This document shows positions 1 through 11,854 of a DNA stretch of 64,000 nt, one piece after another; within the stretch, counting starts at the first letter, position 1, and every line of letters begins with the position of its first letter. The notes beneath the pieces are model-generated. The model had not been told where the DNA came from. It did no database searches and saw only the letters and a list, made by a program, of their open reading frames with translations. The stretch is from the NCBI GenBank assembly GCA_949752735.1, contig OX457043.1:679528-743527 (forward strand), written 5' to 3'. The stretch comes from Lumbricus terrestris. Lineage: Eukaryota; Annelida; Clitellata; Crassiclitellata; Lumbricidae. The translations under genes were made by a program, and so were the position numbers.

Positions 1-540
1 ATCAAGTATACAGAAGTCGCATTCAGACCATCTTTGAGCAGGGGTATTGGTGGGCAGCAGTGCTTAAAGTGTGGGAAAATAAGTGCCTGGATGCCCATTA
101 CCTTTTCAAAAGAAGTGCCTTAACGGTGTGGATGCCCCTTACCTGTCCAGGGTGTGCTGGCCAATAAATGGCAGGACGGCGTTCAGCTTTTGAAATAAGT
201 GCATGGACGCCGTCCATGACCGTCCAGCCACACTTTAAGCCATGGTGGGCAGATGACATTAACACAGAGGACAAATCCCATTTCTCCATTCCACAGACTC
301 CGAACATTTACTTCAAAATTAGAGGCATTGCTGATAGGTGGCAGTTTTGGCCGCAAATCTCAACACCACCAGATGCGCAGTTGAACTTGTGTTTGCGAGT
401 GGAAGAATTTGTATCCAGTCCATTGCGCCAGATTATAATCGAACGAAACTTCATCTATTTCAGTATTTTTAAAGTTAAATTTTTAATAAATAACATTAAA
501 TTTCTTGAATAACTAGTATCGTTATTCTTTCTATGCCATT
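1..540. other. No gene seen; weak inverted similarity
   Basis: No supported gene. The stretch around 50-80 and the reverse complement of about 190-245 share a GCTTAAAGTGTGG core, so this may be the end of an old inverted-repeat element. The short ORFs here are not recognisable. Confidence 0.35.
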
Positions 541-565
541 ATAGGCATATTGTTTCAGTGGATTT

Positions 566-705
566 CGGTCTCACTGGACTCGGACTCGGACTTGGAGTCG
601 ATCCTCAGTAACTAGGACTCGGACTCGAACCCGTTTGGACTCGGACTCGACTCGGACTCGGCTTAACTGGACTCGGACTCGGTCTCGGACTCGGATCAGG
701 TGGAC
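566..705. repeat. GGACTC hexanucleotide array
   Basis: Irregular tandem copies of GGACTC, often written as cggactcggactcgg, with scattered substitutions. Confidence 0.85.
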
Positions 706-794
706 TCGACTACACTACTTGATTTCGTCCTACTCACTTGCTTCTAGTTTCATTTTATTGGCTATAATTCTATAGAGCGCTCTTCACGGAAAAT

Positions 795-1325
795 AACAGA
801 CACAGGCAGACAGACAGAACACAGACACACGGTAGCCTACAGAGTAAGAGACAGGCTGACAGACAGAGAAACAGAAGACAGATATAAGCAGACAATTAGA
901 GAGACAGACAGATACACAGACAAACGGTCAGGCAGAAAAACAGGAGACAGACAGACAGGCAGACAGACAGACAGATAGTGAAACAGACAGATAGACCGAC
1001 AGATAGACAGGAAGACAGATAGACATGATAGAGAGACAGACAGACAGACAGACAGACTGACTTGTACGAGCCAAACGTTCGTTGCAATGATTTCATTCTT
1101 TTCGTCCTGTAAGCAAAAGAAAGCAAACAATGAATGGAATTCAAATCGACAAATTTACAGATGGCCGATTACAGACAGACAGACACAAAGAGAAGGACAG
1201 GTGGACAAACAGACAAGCAGACAAAAAAGAGACAAACGGACAAAAAGAGACAAACAGGCTAACAGACAAAAGAGACAAACAGACAAAAAAGACAACCAGA
1301 CAACCAGACTAGCACTGACTGACTG
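795..1325. repeat. CAGA-rich degenerate microsatellite
   Basis: Long run of degenerate CAGA/GACA units on the plus strand, interrupted at about 1065-1160 by non-repetitive sequence. ORFs here are low-complexity read-through and are not genes. Confidence 0.8.
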
Positions 1326-1429
1326 ACTGACTGTATTCGTGAATACATTTCGAGCCAATGATGAACATCAATCAATGAAGCATTGATTGTCTGCCAATTG
1401 CTTCATTTTCTAAGCACAGCTTTGGCATG

Positions 1430-1641
1430 TCTCTCTTTCTCTGTCTGTCTGTCTGTCTGTCAATCTGTCTCTCTCCCTTTCCGTCTCTCTTTTTTTATCT
1501 CGGTCTATGTACATCTCTTTCTCTGTCCTTTGGTCTGTATGTATGACTGTGTGTGGTGAGTGTCTCTATCTGTCTATCTCTGTCTCTCACTGTTTTTCTC
1601 TGTCGCTCTCTATCACTGTCTCTGTCACTGTCTCTGTCTAC

Positions 1642-1722
<81 letters not shown>
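1430..1722. repeat. CTGT-rich tract ending in pure (CT)n
   Basis: Degenerate TCTG/TCTC tract followed by an uninterrupted CT dinucleotide run at about 1644-1722. Confidence 0.9.
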
Positions 1723-1726
<4 letters not shown>

Positions 1727-1774
1727 CTTTGGTCCCTGCCTGTTCCCCAGTTGTTCAAGCGATGCTTTCAGGAC

Positions 1775-2010
1775 AATCAATCGATGGATGGATGGAGTGG
1801 AATGTAAAGAGTGGATGCCGATGTGGATGGATGGAAAGATGGAATGGATGAGGTATATAACTATATATGGATGGGATGTAGGCTATGGAGTGCACGTTTG
1901 GAATAGCTGGATAGATGAATGGATGGATGAATGGAGTGTGGGACGTTGGAAGACTGCGTGAATGGATAAATGGGTGGAATTGATGAATGAATGGATTACG
2001 AATGGATGAC
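1775..2010. repeat. GGAT-rich degenerate microsatellite
   Basis: Repeated atggatgg-type units with many substitutions. No gene seen. Confidence 0.7.
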
Positions 2011-2439
2011 CTACAAAAGTCCTTTTGACGAATGGCAACAGGTGCGTTTAGAGTTGGATTCAGTCATTTAGTCATTTGCAGCAGATGTTGAATTGTTTTC
2101 GAATGAAAAAACGGAAATTATGTCTAGCCAACGTTTGTTTCTTTGTCTCTCTCTACATGTATGTATGCCAGACAGGTGTGCGTCTTTTGTGAGGGTGGGG
2201 CTGGGTGGAAGTGGGGGGGTGATAGTCAGTGTTGCGTCTCTCTCATATTAAACGCAATCTCATGCATAGCCACTTCACGAAGTTGCAATATAATAATTAT
2301 CATGTTGCAAATATGTTGTCATTTGATCGTAGCAATTATGTGGTCAGGATTTCTTTGAAACTCTGTATCGTGTGTAATTATAGAGGAGGGTTGCCATCAC
2401 ATATTCAGCTTCGTGTTTGCTTATGTCACGAAGCGAATC

Positions 2440-2592
2440 TATGTGGAACAATATTGCATTGAAATAAGACACATTCTATGGCAATATTGCATCATAAGAC
2501 ATCTTGAAATTACATGGCGATATTGTATAATAAGACATTATTATTATACGACAATATTGTATTATAAGACATAATTCTATGGATATATGTAA
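2440..2592. repeat. Diverged ~40-bp AT-rich tandem repeat
   Basis: Three to four diverged copies of a unit containing caatattg followed by ataagacat. Nothing coding is visible around it (2011-2640). Confidence 0.5.
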
Positions 2593-2699
2593 GTAAGTAA
2601 GTGCTACAAACGACATGAAAAGATAAGAAAATTATTGAATTGCCCATTCATAGTGTTTGTTACTTTACAATGCGGGTTACGTTCCCTTTGGGATCGTCA

Positions 2700-2965
2700 T
2701 TTCATTGTATGTCTACATTTATCTGGCGCTACTTTAAACTATGAACTGAGCACACACTTATCCACGAGCTGCGTCGCGTTAGAGAGGCTGTTCAAAGATG
2801 TGAAGGGAAGATCTGAGTTCCTGTTGCTATAGCTATACAAGAGAGGAAGTGGCAGAGGACCTCATGCAGGGTGTTCTGCCTCAGAGGCGCTATATAAATT
2901 CATTTACATTTCTGATCATGACGTGTCATGAAGACAACATCAATTTATATAGCGCCGTGAGTTGG
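2700..2965. repeat. Dispersed SINE-like repeat, degraded
   Basis: Contains an acttatccacgagctgcgtcg block that recurs in similar form near 43395 and 46980. It also has two tail-like motifs, gcgctatataaat near 2889 and tttatatagcgcc near 2944, which resemble the ends of the SINEs described elsewhere in this window. It is probably an old, partly overlapping pair of SINE remnants. Confidence 0.45.
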
Positions 2966-3026
2966 ATGCTACTTTTTTAAAGCTACAAGGAAAGGTAATC
3001 GAGGTTTTGCCGATCCATCTATCGTA

Positions 3027-3102
3027 CATGGGCGGATCCAGGGGACGCCAATCCGGCCATGTCCCCATTTATAAATTTTGAAAATTTCTGTATCCGCCCT
3101 TG
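3027..3102. mobile_element. hAT-type MITE, 76-bp deletion derivative
   Basis: Ends are catgggcggatccagg on the left and the complement of CAAGGGCGGATACAG on the right. It is flanked by an exact 8-bp duplication, ctatcgta, at 3019-3026 and 3103-3110. The 8-bp target site is the hAT signature. It belongs to the same family as the elements at 10031 and 47489, but almost the whole interior is lost. Confidence 0.85.
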
Positions 3103-3189
3103 CTATCGTAGAGAGTTTTCTAGTCTTTAGAGAGGTTACAATAGCAACTATCCTGCCTCTATTTGTAAGTCGTCCAATCGAGCCACAGG

Positions 3190-3252
3190 TGATGGTGAGT
3201 GGGGGTGTGGGGTGGGGTGGGTGGGGTGGGTGGGGTGGGTGGGGTTGGGGGT
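3190..3252 (+). repeat. G-rich GGGTGGGGTG array, G-quadruplex-like
   Basis: Tandem ggtggggtggg units give more than four runs of at least three G on the plus strand. The array begins about 27 bases past the nAChR exon donor, inside the following intron. Confidence 0.8.
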
Positions 3253-3278
3253 GATCCATTCAGATGTCCATCTCTTAC

Positions 3279-3482
3279 CACGTTCAGCAGTTGTGAGAGT
3301 TTAAGTCCCAGTTGAACGGTCAGAGTTTGCGAATAGTTGACGACCGGTCGAACGAGGCGATTGTAGCTTCGCTTGTAGAGCAGGTCGTCGAAGAGTCTGC
3401 GCGCGTCAGGATTGGCTGCTAACGGTGGTGGATTCAGCCACCTAGCGACGACGAGAAGAACAACGACTGCCATCCGAGTCAT
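3279..3482 (-). CDS. Nicotinic acetylcholine receptor alpha-type subunit, N-terminal exon (partial)
   Basis: Amino-terminal exon of a Cys-loop ligand-gated cation channel subunit, which would sit in the plasma membrane and bind acetylcholine in its extracellular domain. The 68 codons begin with a hydrophobic signal-peptide-like stretch (about residues 4-13). Then comes [12 protein letters not shown], a basic YNRLVRPV block, and [15 protein letters not shown]. This order matches the first beta-sheet region of nAChR subunits, most like the insect alpha1-4 type. The exon ends in phase 0 at AACGTG followed by a good donor, GTAAGA. The family often has a boundary at this point, before the short exon that follows the IDV-like residues. 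ATG at 3482 or 3473 are both possible starts. Alternatively the signal peptide lies in a separate exon and an acceptor (cag) precedes the NPDA residues. The Cys-loop, pore and remaining exons are not in the window and should lie to the left. Confidence 0.82.
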
Positions 3483-3817
3483 CGCAGCGATGATGTGAAT
3501 GCTCGTCAACAGATGTCTCGCTTGATGTTCAGGCGACAATGAAAGAGATCGCTACAAACGCGTTTATTATTATATCAGACAGATAAACGCTCAGCTGGTC
3601 ATCCCAGTCATTGGTTTGTTTGCTGTTGTTTAGCGAGACAGCCTCATAGAATGATTGTTCAACGCAGCCCTCCTCTTTGCCACGATTTAGACTGGCATCA
3701 CCTCAGTCTACCTGAACACAGAGTAGTTCTAAAGTACTCATATATATTTACATTTAAAACCAGGAATAGAATTCTCACCATCCACGAATCTATGTTTGTT
3801 TGTTTGTATGTGCACTT

Positions 3818-4016
3818 GTTATAGCGCCCTTTCAAGCCTTGCTACTCAGAGGCGCTCCCGACTACAGAGCGGACACTGCATCGGAGTTTCACGCCGAAGC
3901 GCTGAGCAATTGCGAGTGAAGGACTTGCCCAAGGTCCCTACGCGGCGACTTGAGGTGGATTCGAACCTCGAGCCTTCCGGTTGCAAGGCAACGAACATAC
4001 CCACTACACCACCGCG
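3818..4016 (-). mobile_element. tRNA-derived SINE, family 1 (copy 1)
   Basis: On the minus strand it starts with a tRNA-like head: an A-box-like GGTGGTGTAGT at about 4003-4013 and a perfect B box GGTTCGAATCC at 3957-3967. It ends with a tail ctctgagtagcaaggcttg followed by gcgctata. The copy at 54946 has the same body in the opposite orientation. Confidence 0.82.
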
Positions 4017-4289
4017 AGTCTCCATAACTTATTATTGGGAGTTTACTATAGAGTATAGATCTATATATATATACAACGATTGGGCATAGTATGAATAAAC
4101 TGCAGAGTGGAGTCTGACGTAACTTTGCGTCTATTTAGCATCGCAAGTCTAATCAGAGCGACAAACAACATTACAAGTTCCATACGACAATGCATCTGCC
4201 GTTCTTACATTTCATCCAGGTTCTGTATAATCTAAAAATATATTTTATGAAGCGCCTTTATCTTCGTGCGTACATGTGTGTGGAGTTCG

Positions 4290-4804
4290 TCTACAGCAAG
4301 AATCAATATTTGCTTTGAGGAAGAGGAAGATGAGGAGGAAGGTTAGGAGAAAATTGGAATGAGGAGGGAAGGAAGAGGTGGAGAGGAAGGTAGGAGAAGA
4401 TGAGAAGAGGAGAAGAAGACGTTGGAGAGAAAAGAGGAAGACTAGGTTAAGACGAGGAGAATGAGGCGAGGGAGAAAGTGGAAGGCGAAGGAAGAGGATG
4501 AGAAAGAGGATGAGGATGAGAAAGAAACGGAGGATGAGGATGAGGAAAGGAGGAGAGGAGGGAGGTGCATAAGGAACATTGGAGTGTTTGCATTTTGACC
4601 CCAGAGATTCGATAACCATAATTATAGAGACAGTCTCCAGGATGACGCAATTATTTTCTGATTCAGAATTTCACCGCCAGAGTTGTTTGCCAGCGCCGCC
4701 GCCGCCTTTTCATTTCCGGAAGAGTGTTGAAAGCAGACGACGACAACGACGACGACGTTATGATGATGATGATAATGATGATGATGATGATGATGATGAT
4801 GATG

Positions 4805-4882
<78 letters not shown>

Positions 4883-4890
4883 CTCTCTGT
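4290..4890. repeat. Purine-rich GGA tract, then (GAT)n and (CT)n
   Basis: GGA/GAA-rich from 4316 to 4565, non-repetitive to about 4740, a GAT trinucleotide run at 4759-4803, and a CT run at 4807-4889. No gene seen. Confidence 0.85.
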
Positions 4891-5159
4891 TTCTTTCTCT
4901 CTCTGTGAAAATTGCTTGTAAACTGATATTTCCGGATATGAAGTTGAAAGATTCATATCTTTTTATCCGTTCAACTTTATCTCATGAAATTTTGGAATCA
5001 TAGTTTTGGTCCAATTTTCAAAATATTTGAAAAATTTCAGCGTGATATGTTATCAGGCATAAGAGATATGTGAAAAACAATTTGGCTTAGTTGTTTTTTT
5101 GAATCACGGTGTACATGGCGTATAATTATAACATCGTCAGACGCAATGATCAGAAACTA

Positions 5160-5658
5160 CGCTGATAATAGAAGATGATTACAAGGAAGAGCATGAGCAG
5201 AAGATACGAGGAGACGGAGGAGAAGAAGAAGGAGGAATTGAAGTATTGGTCGTTTACGAGGAAGAAGAGGATGCGGATAATAATGATAATAATAGAGATA
5301 ACAATGACGGAGACAATAGCAGCAGCAGCGGCAACAACAAGTCCGGCGATGGTGATGATGATGATGATGACGGATGAATGATTACTACGATATCGAGTTG
5401 AAAGGAGGTGGGTGTGGTGGGGTGGGCGGTGGGTGGGCGGTGGGTGGGGGGGGTGAGAGACGAGATGTTCAATCGTTCATTCGATGTTTTGCGGAGATTC
5501 GAAACTTATATTATTAGTTGACTTCCATCCTGCAGCAGTCTCGTGTTTCTTTCTGCCCAATTACCTTCCTCCCTTTCTCCCTCTCCGTCTCTCTTCCTCT
5601 CCATCTCAGACTTCTCAGTCTATTCCTCCCTTCCTTTTCCCTCCTTGTATGTGTTTGC

Positions 5659-5741
<83 letters not shown>
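5160..5741. repeat. GAA/GAT tract, GGGTGG tract and (GT)n
   Basis: GA-rich 5175-5375, GGGTGGGCGG-like 5404-5452, pyrimidine-rich 5550-5645, and an uninterrupted GT run 5660-5740. ORFs across it are low-complexity. Confidence 0.85.
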
Positions 5742-5742
<1 letters not shown>

Positions 5743-6718
5743 ATCTCTCTGTCCGACTTTTTTCGCCACCATTCACGCCGTTTTTTGTCTAATCATCATC
5801 TCCCTGCAGCGTTGTCCAGTTCTGGAGCAACTATGAGCAGCTTCACTGTAGAGGATCCATATTATAAATGATTCATTTTTATGGAGACGTCTATCAAGAG
5901 AGTCACTTCAACCGAAGTTCGATACAAAACTTCAATTGAAAAAGTCACTGAAAGCAACTAACAAAATGACGTCAATTAACTTTCTATGTAAAAGTGAATC
6001 GCTAAACAGCAATTAAAGGAAATAAACAAATTATTAGACTACGGATCGTTTATTTGTCGCGAATAAACACGGCTCTGTTTACCGCTTTCAACAAACGTTC
6101 ATTTAATTATTTATTGGTTTACAAAACATCGAATTGAACTAGAAGGAAGCTAAGTCATTTCTTTCGCAGGCCTACAATGAAGTAGAGCACCAGAGTCGAC
6201 CTATTTCTATTATGTCTAGGTTTTTTGTGCAGCCCAAACTGTCAAGGCAAATCTGATATATATTATAATCAATGTTTAAATTATATCACGTCATTGTTTT
6301 CAACTCTGGTTTAAAGAAAGTGGCGAATGGTTTAAATGAGTTGAGTACAATATTTTATCACCAGCTGCTGTTGTCGAAATTTCCTTCATCTAAAGCGAAA
6401 TCCATTCTCAGCAGTTTTTTAATCATAAGACCAACAACGTTTGATTTGTATTTAAATGGAAACTTATAATTGAATGCTATTTAAAATATTTAATTGCTCG
6501 TCTTTGATATCTGCTAATCAAATTAATCTCAAATTAAGTGCTCGGCATGTGACAAGAAGATTAGGAGGGAGTCCGAATCTCTTCATCTGAGTCGGTTGTT
6601 GCTGGGTCGGGATTTTGAGCAAAACAACATAATATAGCAAATATTGATGATAATTAATAACAAATCAAGGACATCATAATAATGGACATTGCAATAGACT
6701 TAATAACAACAGGCATAT

Positions 6719-6752
<34 letters not shown>

Positions 6753-7640
6753 AATATTAATAATAATTAAAATAGCAATGATGCTGATTCTTATGATGAT
6801 AACAACGTTTATGATGATAGATCTAATGATGATAGTTATGATGTTAAAAATAGTAGCCTAATGATAGCACTTCCGATTGTTTCTTAGAGCATGAAGGATC
6901 ATTATACCTCGGGACTAAATAATAATAACAATAATAACAATAATAATGATAATAGTAAAAATAAAATACACGACTTCCATTACCTATTACCTATTACCTA
7001 TAGCTTATCGATTGTGTCTTCATCATTCTGCAACCTTACGATACACAGAATGCACTGAAATATCCTATGCATCATAATTACATAATAGCGCTACATCAAA
7101 TCCTATGGCAGCCTCTTTCTAGTTCTCGGAGTATGCAGTCTCCATAAGACATTTCTTCAATTGGAGGCAGAGCAGATGATCCTACCTGTTATTTTATGCT
7201 AACAGTTCGATTAATAAAATTGCAATCCGTGTAATCTTGGCAACGGGTATACAATTGATTTAGAATAATTATGCTAAACGTTCCAACCACATCGAATCAA
7301 CAAAATTCAAGTCCGGAAGGAGATCATCATATTATGTATAGGATCATATCACATTTCTGTATCGTTCATACATTTCGGTTGCAAGTGTTGCCCAATTCAT
7401 ACTTTACTATCAATCGCGCGCCTTTTTATATGTCTTTGGCTGTTTCAGCTGCCCGTTGGAGATTCGTATTCTATCGGCAATCCTCAGACATGCGCAGTGT
7501 CAAGTGTATTTGGGTTGTTTCGTCCGTCATCGACAGATTCATATTTTACTGACGATCGTGAAACTGCGTAGTGACGCCGTGCGCTGTAGGCCAATGGTGC
7601 TGATGTTTCGGGTTCTACCGTAGACGTGGTTTCTGTTCGG
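5742..7640. other. No gene seen; AT-rich with short GAT/AAT runs
   Basis: AT-rich unique-looking sequence. GAT repeats lie at 6719-6752 and AAT/AAC runs at 6918-6965. ORFs at 6272-6469 and 7271-7552 show no recognisable motifs. Confidence 0.5.
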
Positions 7641-7654
7641 TTTGCGGCGACACC

Positions 7655-8255
7655 GAAACAGGTTCTTAAAACCTGAAACGAAATGAAGCAGGTTCTTAAA
7701 ACCTGAAGCGAAAATTACGAAATGAAACAGGTTCTTAAAACCTGAAACAAAATGAAGCAGGTTCTTAAAACCTGAAGCGAAACGAAACAGGTTCTTGAAA
7801 CCTTAACCGAAATGAAGTTCTTAAAACCTGAAGCGAAAATTACGAAATGAAACAGGCTCCTAAAGCCTAAAACGAATTGAAACAGGTTCTTAAAACCTGA
7901 AACGAAATGAAACAGGTTCTTAAAACCTCAAACGAAACGAAACAGGTTCGTGAAACCTTAACCGAAATGAAGCAAGTTCTTAAAACCTGAAGCGAAAATT
8001 ACGAAATGAAACAGGTTTTTAAAACCTGAAACAAAATGAAACAGGTTCTTGAAACCTGAAACGAAATGAAACAGGTTCTTAAAAGGTGAAACGAAATGAA
8101 ACAGGTTCTTAAAACCTGAAACAAAATGAAACAGGTTCTTGAAACCTGAAACGAAATGAAACAGATTCTTAAAAGGTGAAACGAAATGAAACAGGTTTTT
8201 AAAATCTGAAACGAAATGGAACAGGTTCTTAAAATCTGAAACGAAATGGAACAGA
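7655..8255. repeat. 30-bp minisatellite with internal dyad
   Basis: About 20 diverged copies of a unit built around caggttcttaaaacctg, then aaacgaaatga. Each unit contains the near-palindrome caggtt..aaacctg. The period of 30 keeps one minus-strand frame open and gives a repeating 10-residue peptide, which I treat as read-through. Confidence 0.9.
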
Positions 8256-8334
8256 AAGACGAAATGCATTCTTGGCGAAAGAAAGCAGAAGACGTGACGT
8301 CGATAAGTAATTTGTGAGAGAAGGAACGACTGTC

Positions 8335-8640
8335 TGGCTAATGACCAGTGAATAACTGACCAGTGAATAACTGACCAGTAAACAACTGACCAGTGAATAA
8401 CTGACCAGTAAACAACTGACCACGACCAACTGCTTCCGAACTCAATCCCTCATTGACAATTCCATCACTCCCAGACTCTTCCGACCCATCTTTATTACGG
8501 TACTTTTCCCACCCATCTTTATTACTTTTCCAACCATCTTTATTACATTTCCAACCATCTTTATTATTTTTACAACCATCTTCACCCATTCTCAACTATG
8601 TTTTCCATCTGTTCTTAATTGGCTTTTCAGCCTATTTTCA
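8335..8640. repeat. 16-bp and ~20-bp tandem repeats
   Basis: About five copies of gaccagtgaataact at 8342-8424, then five to six copies of a unit ending ccatctttattac at 8485-8585. Confidence 0.8.
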
Positions 8641-10022
8641 ATATAGATTTCCACCCAATCTTCATTAGCTTTAATTCCCTTTCAAACCCATTTTCAATTG
8701 GCTTTCAATCCATTGTAATTAGCTTTTCAATCATCCCTTAATTAGCTTCTTTACCCTTATCAGATTAACTCCTACTATTCTTGTCCTACTAACAACTTAT
8801 CCAAATCTTCATACTCCCTCCCTTCCTTCACACGACTGTGACACTGTTTGCCTGTCTTTTTGTGTCTGTCTGTAGCCACCCACGTGTGTCTGTCTGTCTA
8901 ATTCCATTTCCTATCGAATCCCATTTCATATGGATAGCCCTCTTGAGTTTTAGCGTTTCATGAAGTCATAGTAATTGGTCTTTTGAGAGACTATTATAGA
9001 CAGCGAGCAAGGTTTGCTCAGGTACACGTGTACAAGTAGGCATATACACCTGCTTCTTACTTGTCTATAATTATAAGCAAGTAAGTAAAAAGTAAGTAGG
9101 CATATAATTATAGGCTACTTTAATGAACCGCCTGCAAACGCACTGCGGAAAACATCGATCAGTTACGAAAAAACAATGAATACATAATTATATATAACTA
9201 ATTACTAAATAATAAATAGGCCTAATAAAGTGATTGAAAAATGCAGTTATTTTCAGTGTTACATAAAAGTAGGCTAAATAGCAGAATAAACATATCAATA
9301 GTCATTTATATATCATTCGTGTAATAAAACCTTTCCTAGTTAATGTGTCAGCATATGGAATCTCTCGATTGTGTGATCGAGGGCGAAGGGAGTGTGTAAC
9401 ATTCTGCAAGAGACAATTAAGAACATGGCTAAGTTTGTAAAGCACAGACGAAAAAAGAGAGGCGTCAGCACAGCCACAGAGGTCATCAAAAGACTTCTGG
9501 TCTTCAGGTATAGATACTTGTGTCGGACCATTTTACGTATTATTGAGTTAATTCGATTAATGGACAGTCTGCTGTTACATGTCTACGCCTGTCTACAGGG
9601 CACTTTCCCCGTAGACTGCACATATTCGCATCATTTTGCAAACGATGATTATACTTTACGTTGTATGTTATACCACCGTCAACCCTCGATTGCAACAGCC
9701 CTGGTGGTGATGATGATGATGATGATGATGTTTTCATTCGGACAAATCACGATCATTCAGTTACATGTAGCGTCACTGTGCCATGCATTCACTATCAACT
9801 GACCAATGACCATGCATCAAACGATGCCGCTGATCATCAATAATAATAATAATTATTCGGAGAAAAGGACGACTATTTATAGATCAGTGTTTTCCACATC
9901 AACCCACCACAGACATAGATTGATATTTATCGCTCACTGGTTAATTAATGTGCCGCCTTTTAACGCCATGAATTTAAATCTAATTAATCATCGGACCTTA
10001 TCTGTTTGTCAGGTCGTCACCT
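8641..10022. other. No gene established; one unassigned ORF
   Basis: Mostly unique AT-rich sequence. At 9425-9510 a plus-strand frame reads MAKFVKHRRKKRG and is followed by a GTATAG donor-like site. I do not recognise it and cannot tell an exon from chance. Short GAT (9706-9732) and AAT (9840-9857) runs follow. Confidence 0.35.
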
Positions 10023-10030
10023 TATCGTCA

Positions 10031-10387
10031 CAGGGGCGGATGATGCGGATCCAGGGGGGCAACCCGGCCATTGCCCCCATTTAGAAATTTCTTTATTTTT
10101 GACCAGCTATTTTTTTTGCTCGGAAAGTTGACGTGGCCCCCCCATGAGTAGTTCCGCAGGCCCCTCCCCACGCCCACGAGGCCCGTATACGAGATCCGTA
10201 CGACTAAAAGGTCATGAACTATTTAGGCGGATAAAATGGTATCTTTTTTCTTGGAAATTCGAGACAAATATTATTGCTAAAAAAAGTTATCAGATTTTTC
10301 GGCGACCAAGACGAAAATTTCTCCCTGTCCCAAGCCAGAAGACCGAAATTCTTTGACCCCCTTCGAAAATTTCTGTATCCGCCCTTG
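10031..10387. mobile_element. hAT-type MITE, 357 bp
   Basis: Left end caggggcggat and right end complement of CAAGGGCGGATACAG. Flanks tatcgtca (10023-10030) and tgtcgtca (10388-10395) match at 7 of 8 bases. It is the same family as 3027 and 47489. The interior is non-coding. Confidence 0.78.
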
Positions 10388-10700
10388 TGTCGTCACATTA
10401 TCTGTTTGTTATGTCTTCACATTATCTGTTTGTTATGTCTTCACATTATCTGCTTGTTATGTCGTCACATTATCTGTTTGTTATGTCGTCACATTGCCCG
10501 CTTTTACGTCTTAACCTTATCTGCACAATCATTCCTATGTGCTCGCTATAGATTGTCTTTCTGACTCTTGTCTGCCACATGTATGTCCGCCGCATGTCTG
10601 TCTGCCTGTCTCTTTGTCTGTCTCTTTGTCTGTCCGTCTGTCTCTTTGTCTGCCACATGTCTGTCTGTCTGTCTGTCTGTCTCTGTGTCTGTCTCTTGTC
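10388..10700. repeat. ~27-bp tandem repeat and CTGT tract
   Basis: Four to five copies of a unit containing cacattatctgtttgttatg at 10395-10495, then a degenerate CTGT tract at 10560-10700. Confidence 0.8.
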
Positions 10701-10779
10701 TGCACCTGCATAGAATGCTGAACGTTTGTAATTCGAGTCACGTATTTCATCAGTTGTGGGTGTTGTCAATCGTCGGTGT

Positions 10780-10846
10780 CACGTGGCTGCTGAACGGATC
10801 ACGTGACCCACTGCACGAAGAAAACAGCACGTGATCCGATCACGTG
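10780..10846. promoter_or_regulatory. Cluster of four CACGTG E-boxes
   Basis: Perfect CACGTG palindromes at 10780-10785, 10800-10805, 10828-10833 and 10841-10846. The middle two form an inverted repeat, GGATCACGTG and CACGTGATCC. CACGTG is the core site for bHLH-ZIP factors such as MITF/TFE, USF and Myc/Max. The target gene is unknown. A regulatory role is inference from motif density. Confidence 0.4.
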
Positions 10847-10924
10847 ATTGACAGCGTAGATTAACTGACCGACTGATTAATCATTTGATTGACTGTTTGA
10901 CTGGAAACTGATTGGCAAAGTGAA

Positions 10925-11545
10925 CATATATCAATTAATTGATTGATCGATTGATTGATTGATTGATTGATTAATATTTTCATATAATTTTATTCTGTTG
11001 TTTTTGATTCAGTGAATTATTTTATTCAGTTATTGATTCAAGTGAATAAGCTTCACTAAGAAGGTGACGATCTTAATTCTCAACATGACTAAAAACCGAA
11101 CTCTTCAAGCTATCTTATCCAGATTCCAATCAGGTTCCATCACCCAACCACCACCATCACCGACAATCACCGTAGCACCACGCTATCTCCTCGGCTTGAC
11201 CTCCCCGGATTTTGACCTGGCACCGGAACGAAAACGGCAGCTCTGGCTATTGCGGACTTGATTTGATATAGCGCCGGTGAATAAGCTGGTCTCCCTGACG
11301 TGGCTTTTGTGGGCGCTGAGAAATTCTCGAGGATTTACATTACATTACATTACATGTGCAGACCGTATTTTAAGTTGAAGCGATAATAAAAAAATTGCAT
11401 CTCCTTCTAATGACAGACTGAATGCAATATTATTGCAATCGTTGATTGACTTATTGATGACTGACGCTTGCATTGATTGCATTGATTGCATTGATTGCAT
11501 TGCTTGCATTGATTGCATTGATGGCATTGATTGCATCGACTCATT
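10925..11545. repeat. Short tandem tracts (TTGA, ACATT, CATTGATTG)
   Basis: Attgattg run at 10935-10975, (ACATT)n at 11333-11355, and about seven copies of a 9-bp cattgattg unit at 11472-11538. The stretch 11265-11330 looks like a SINE tail remnant (tatagcgcc). No gene seen. Confidence 0.65.
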
Positions 11546-11854
11546 CTTCTTTCATTTATTATGGTCAACAAAGCCCAAATAACAAACAAAATATGACGCA
11601 GTCAACTCAATTTCCTCCTGCTTTACTCTTCGCCCGATCTCCCCCCCGGACGGCAGTTCTTACACCCTTGACTGGCGCTGCACAATCAGAGGCATTTCGG
11701 CGCTTGACAGCACGTGATCTATAATAAACGAACGAATGTCGCGATCTCATCCGTCCGATCAACAAACGCGGATACAATAGCGCAGAATAATCGGTGACAG
11801 ATTAATCTACGCCAAATTATTAGTCCATGGTAATTGAAAAGCAGGCGAACGAAA

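Noticed and set aside
98..512. nAChR downstream exon in the leftmost bases
   Set aside because: None of the frames shows the expected LKNQIMTTNVW-type block or the Cys-loop.
7958..8269. Minus-strand ORF with a repeating 10-residue peptide resembling a neuropeptide precursor
   Set aside because: It follows the 30-bp DNA repeat, has no signal peptide and no dibasic cleavage sites, and the same array is broken in neighbouring copies.
7655..8600. CRISPR-like array
   Set aside because: Units are contiguous tandem repeats without unique spacers in a spliced eukaryotic genome.
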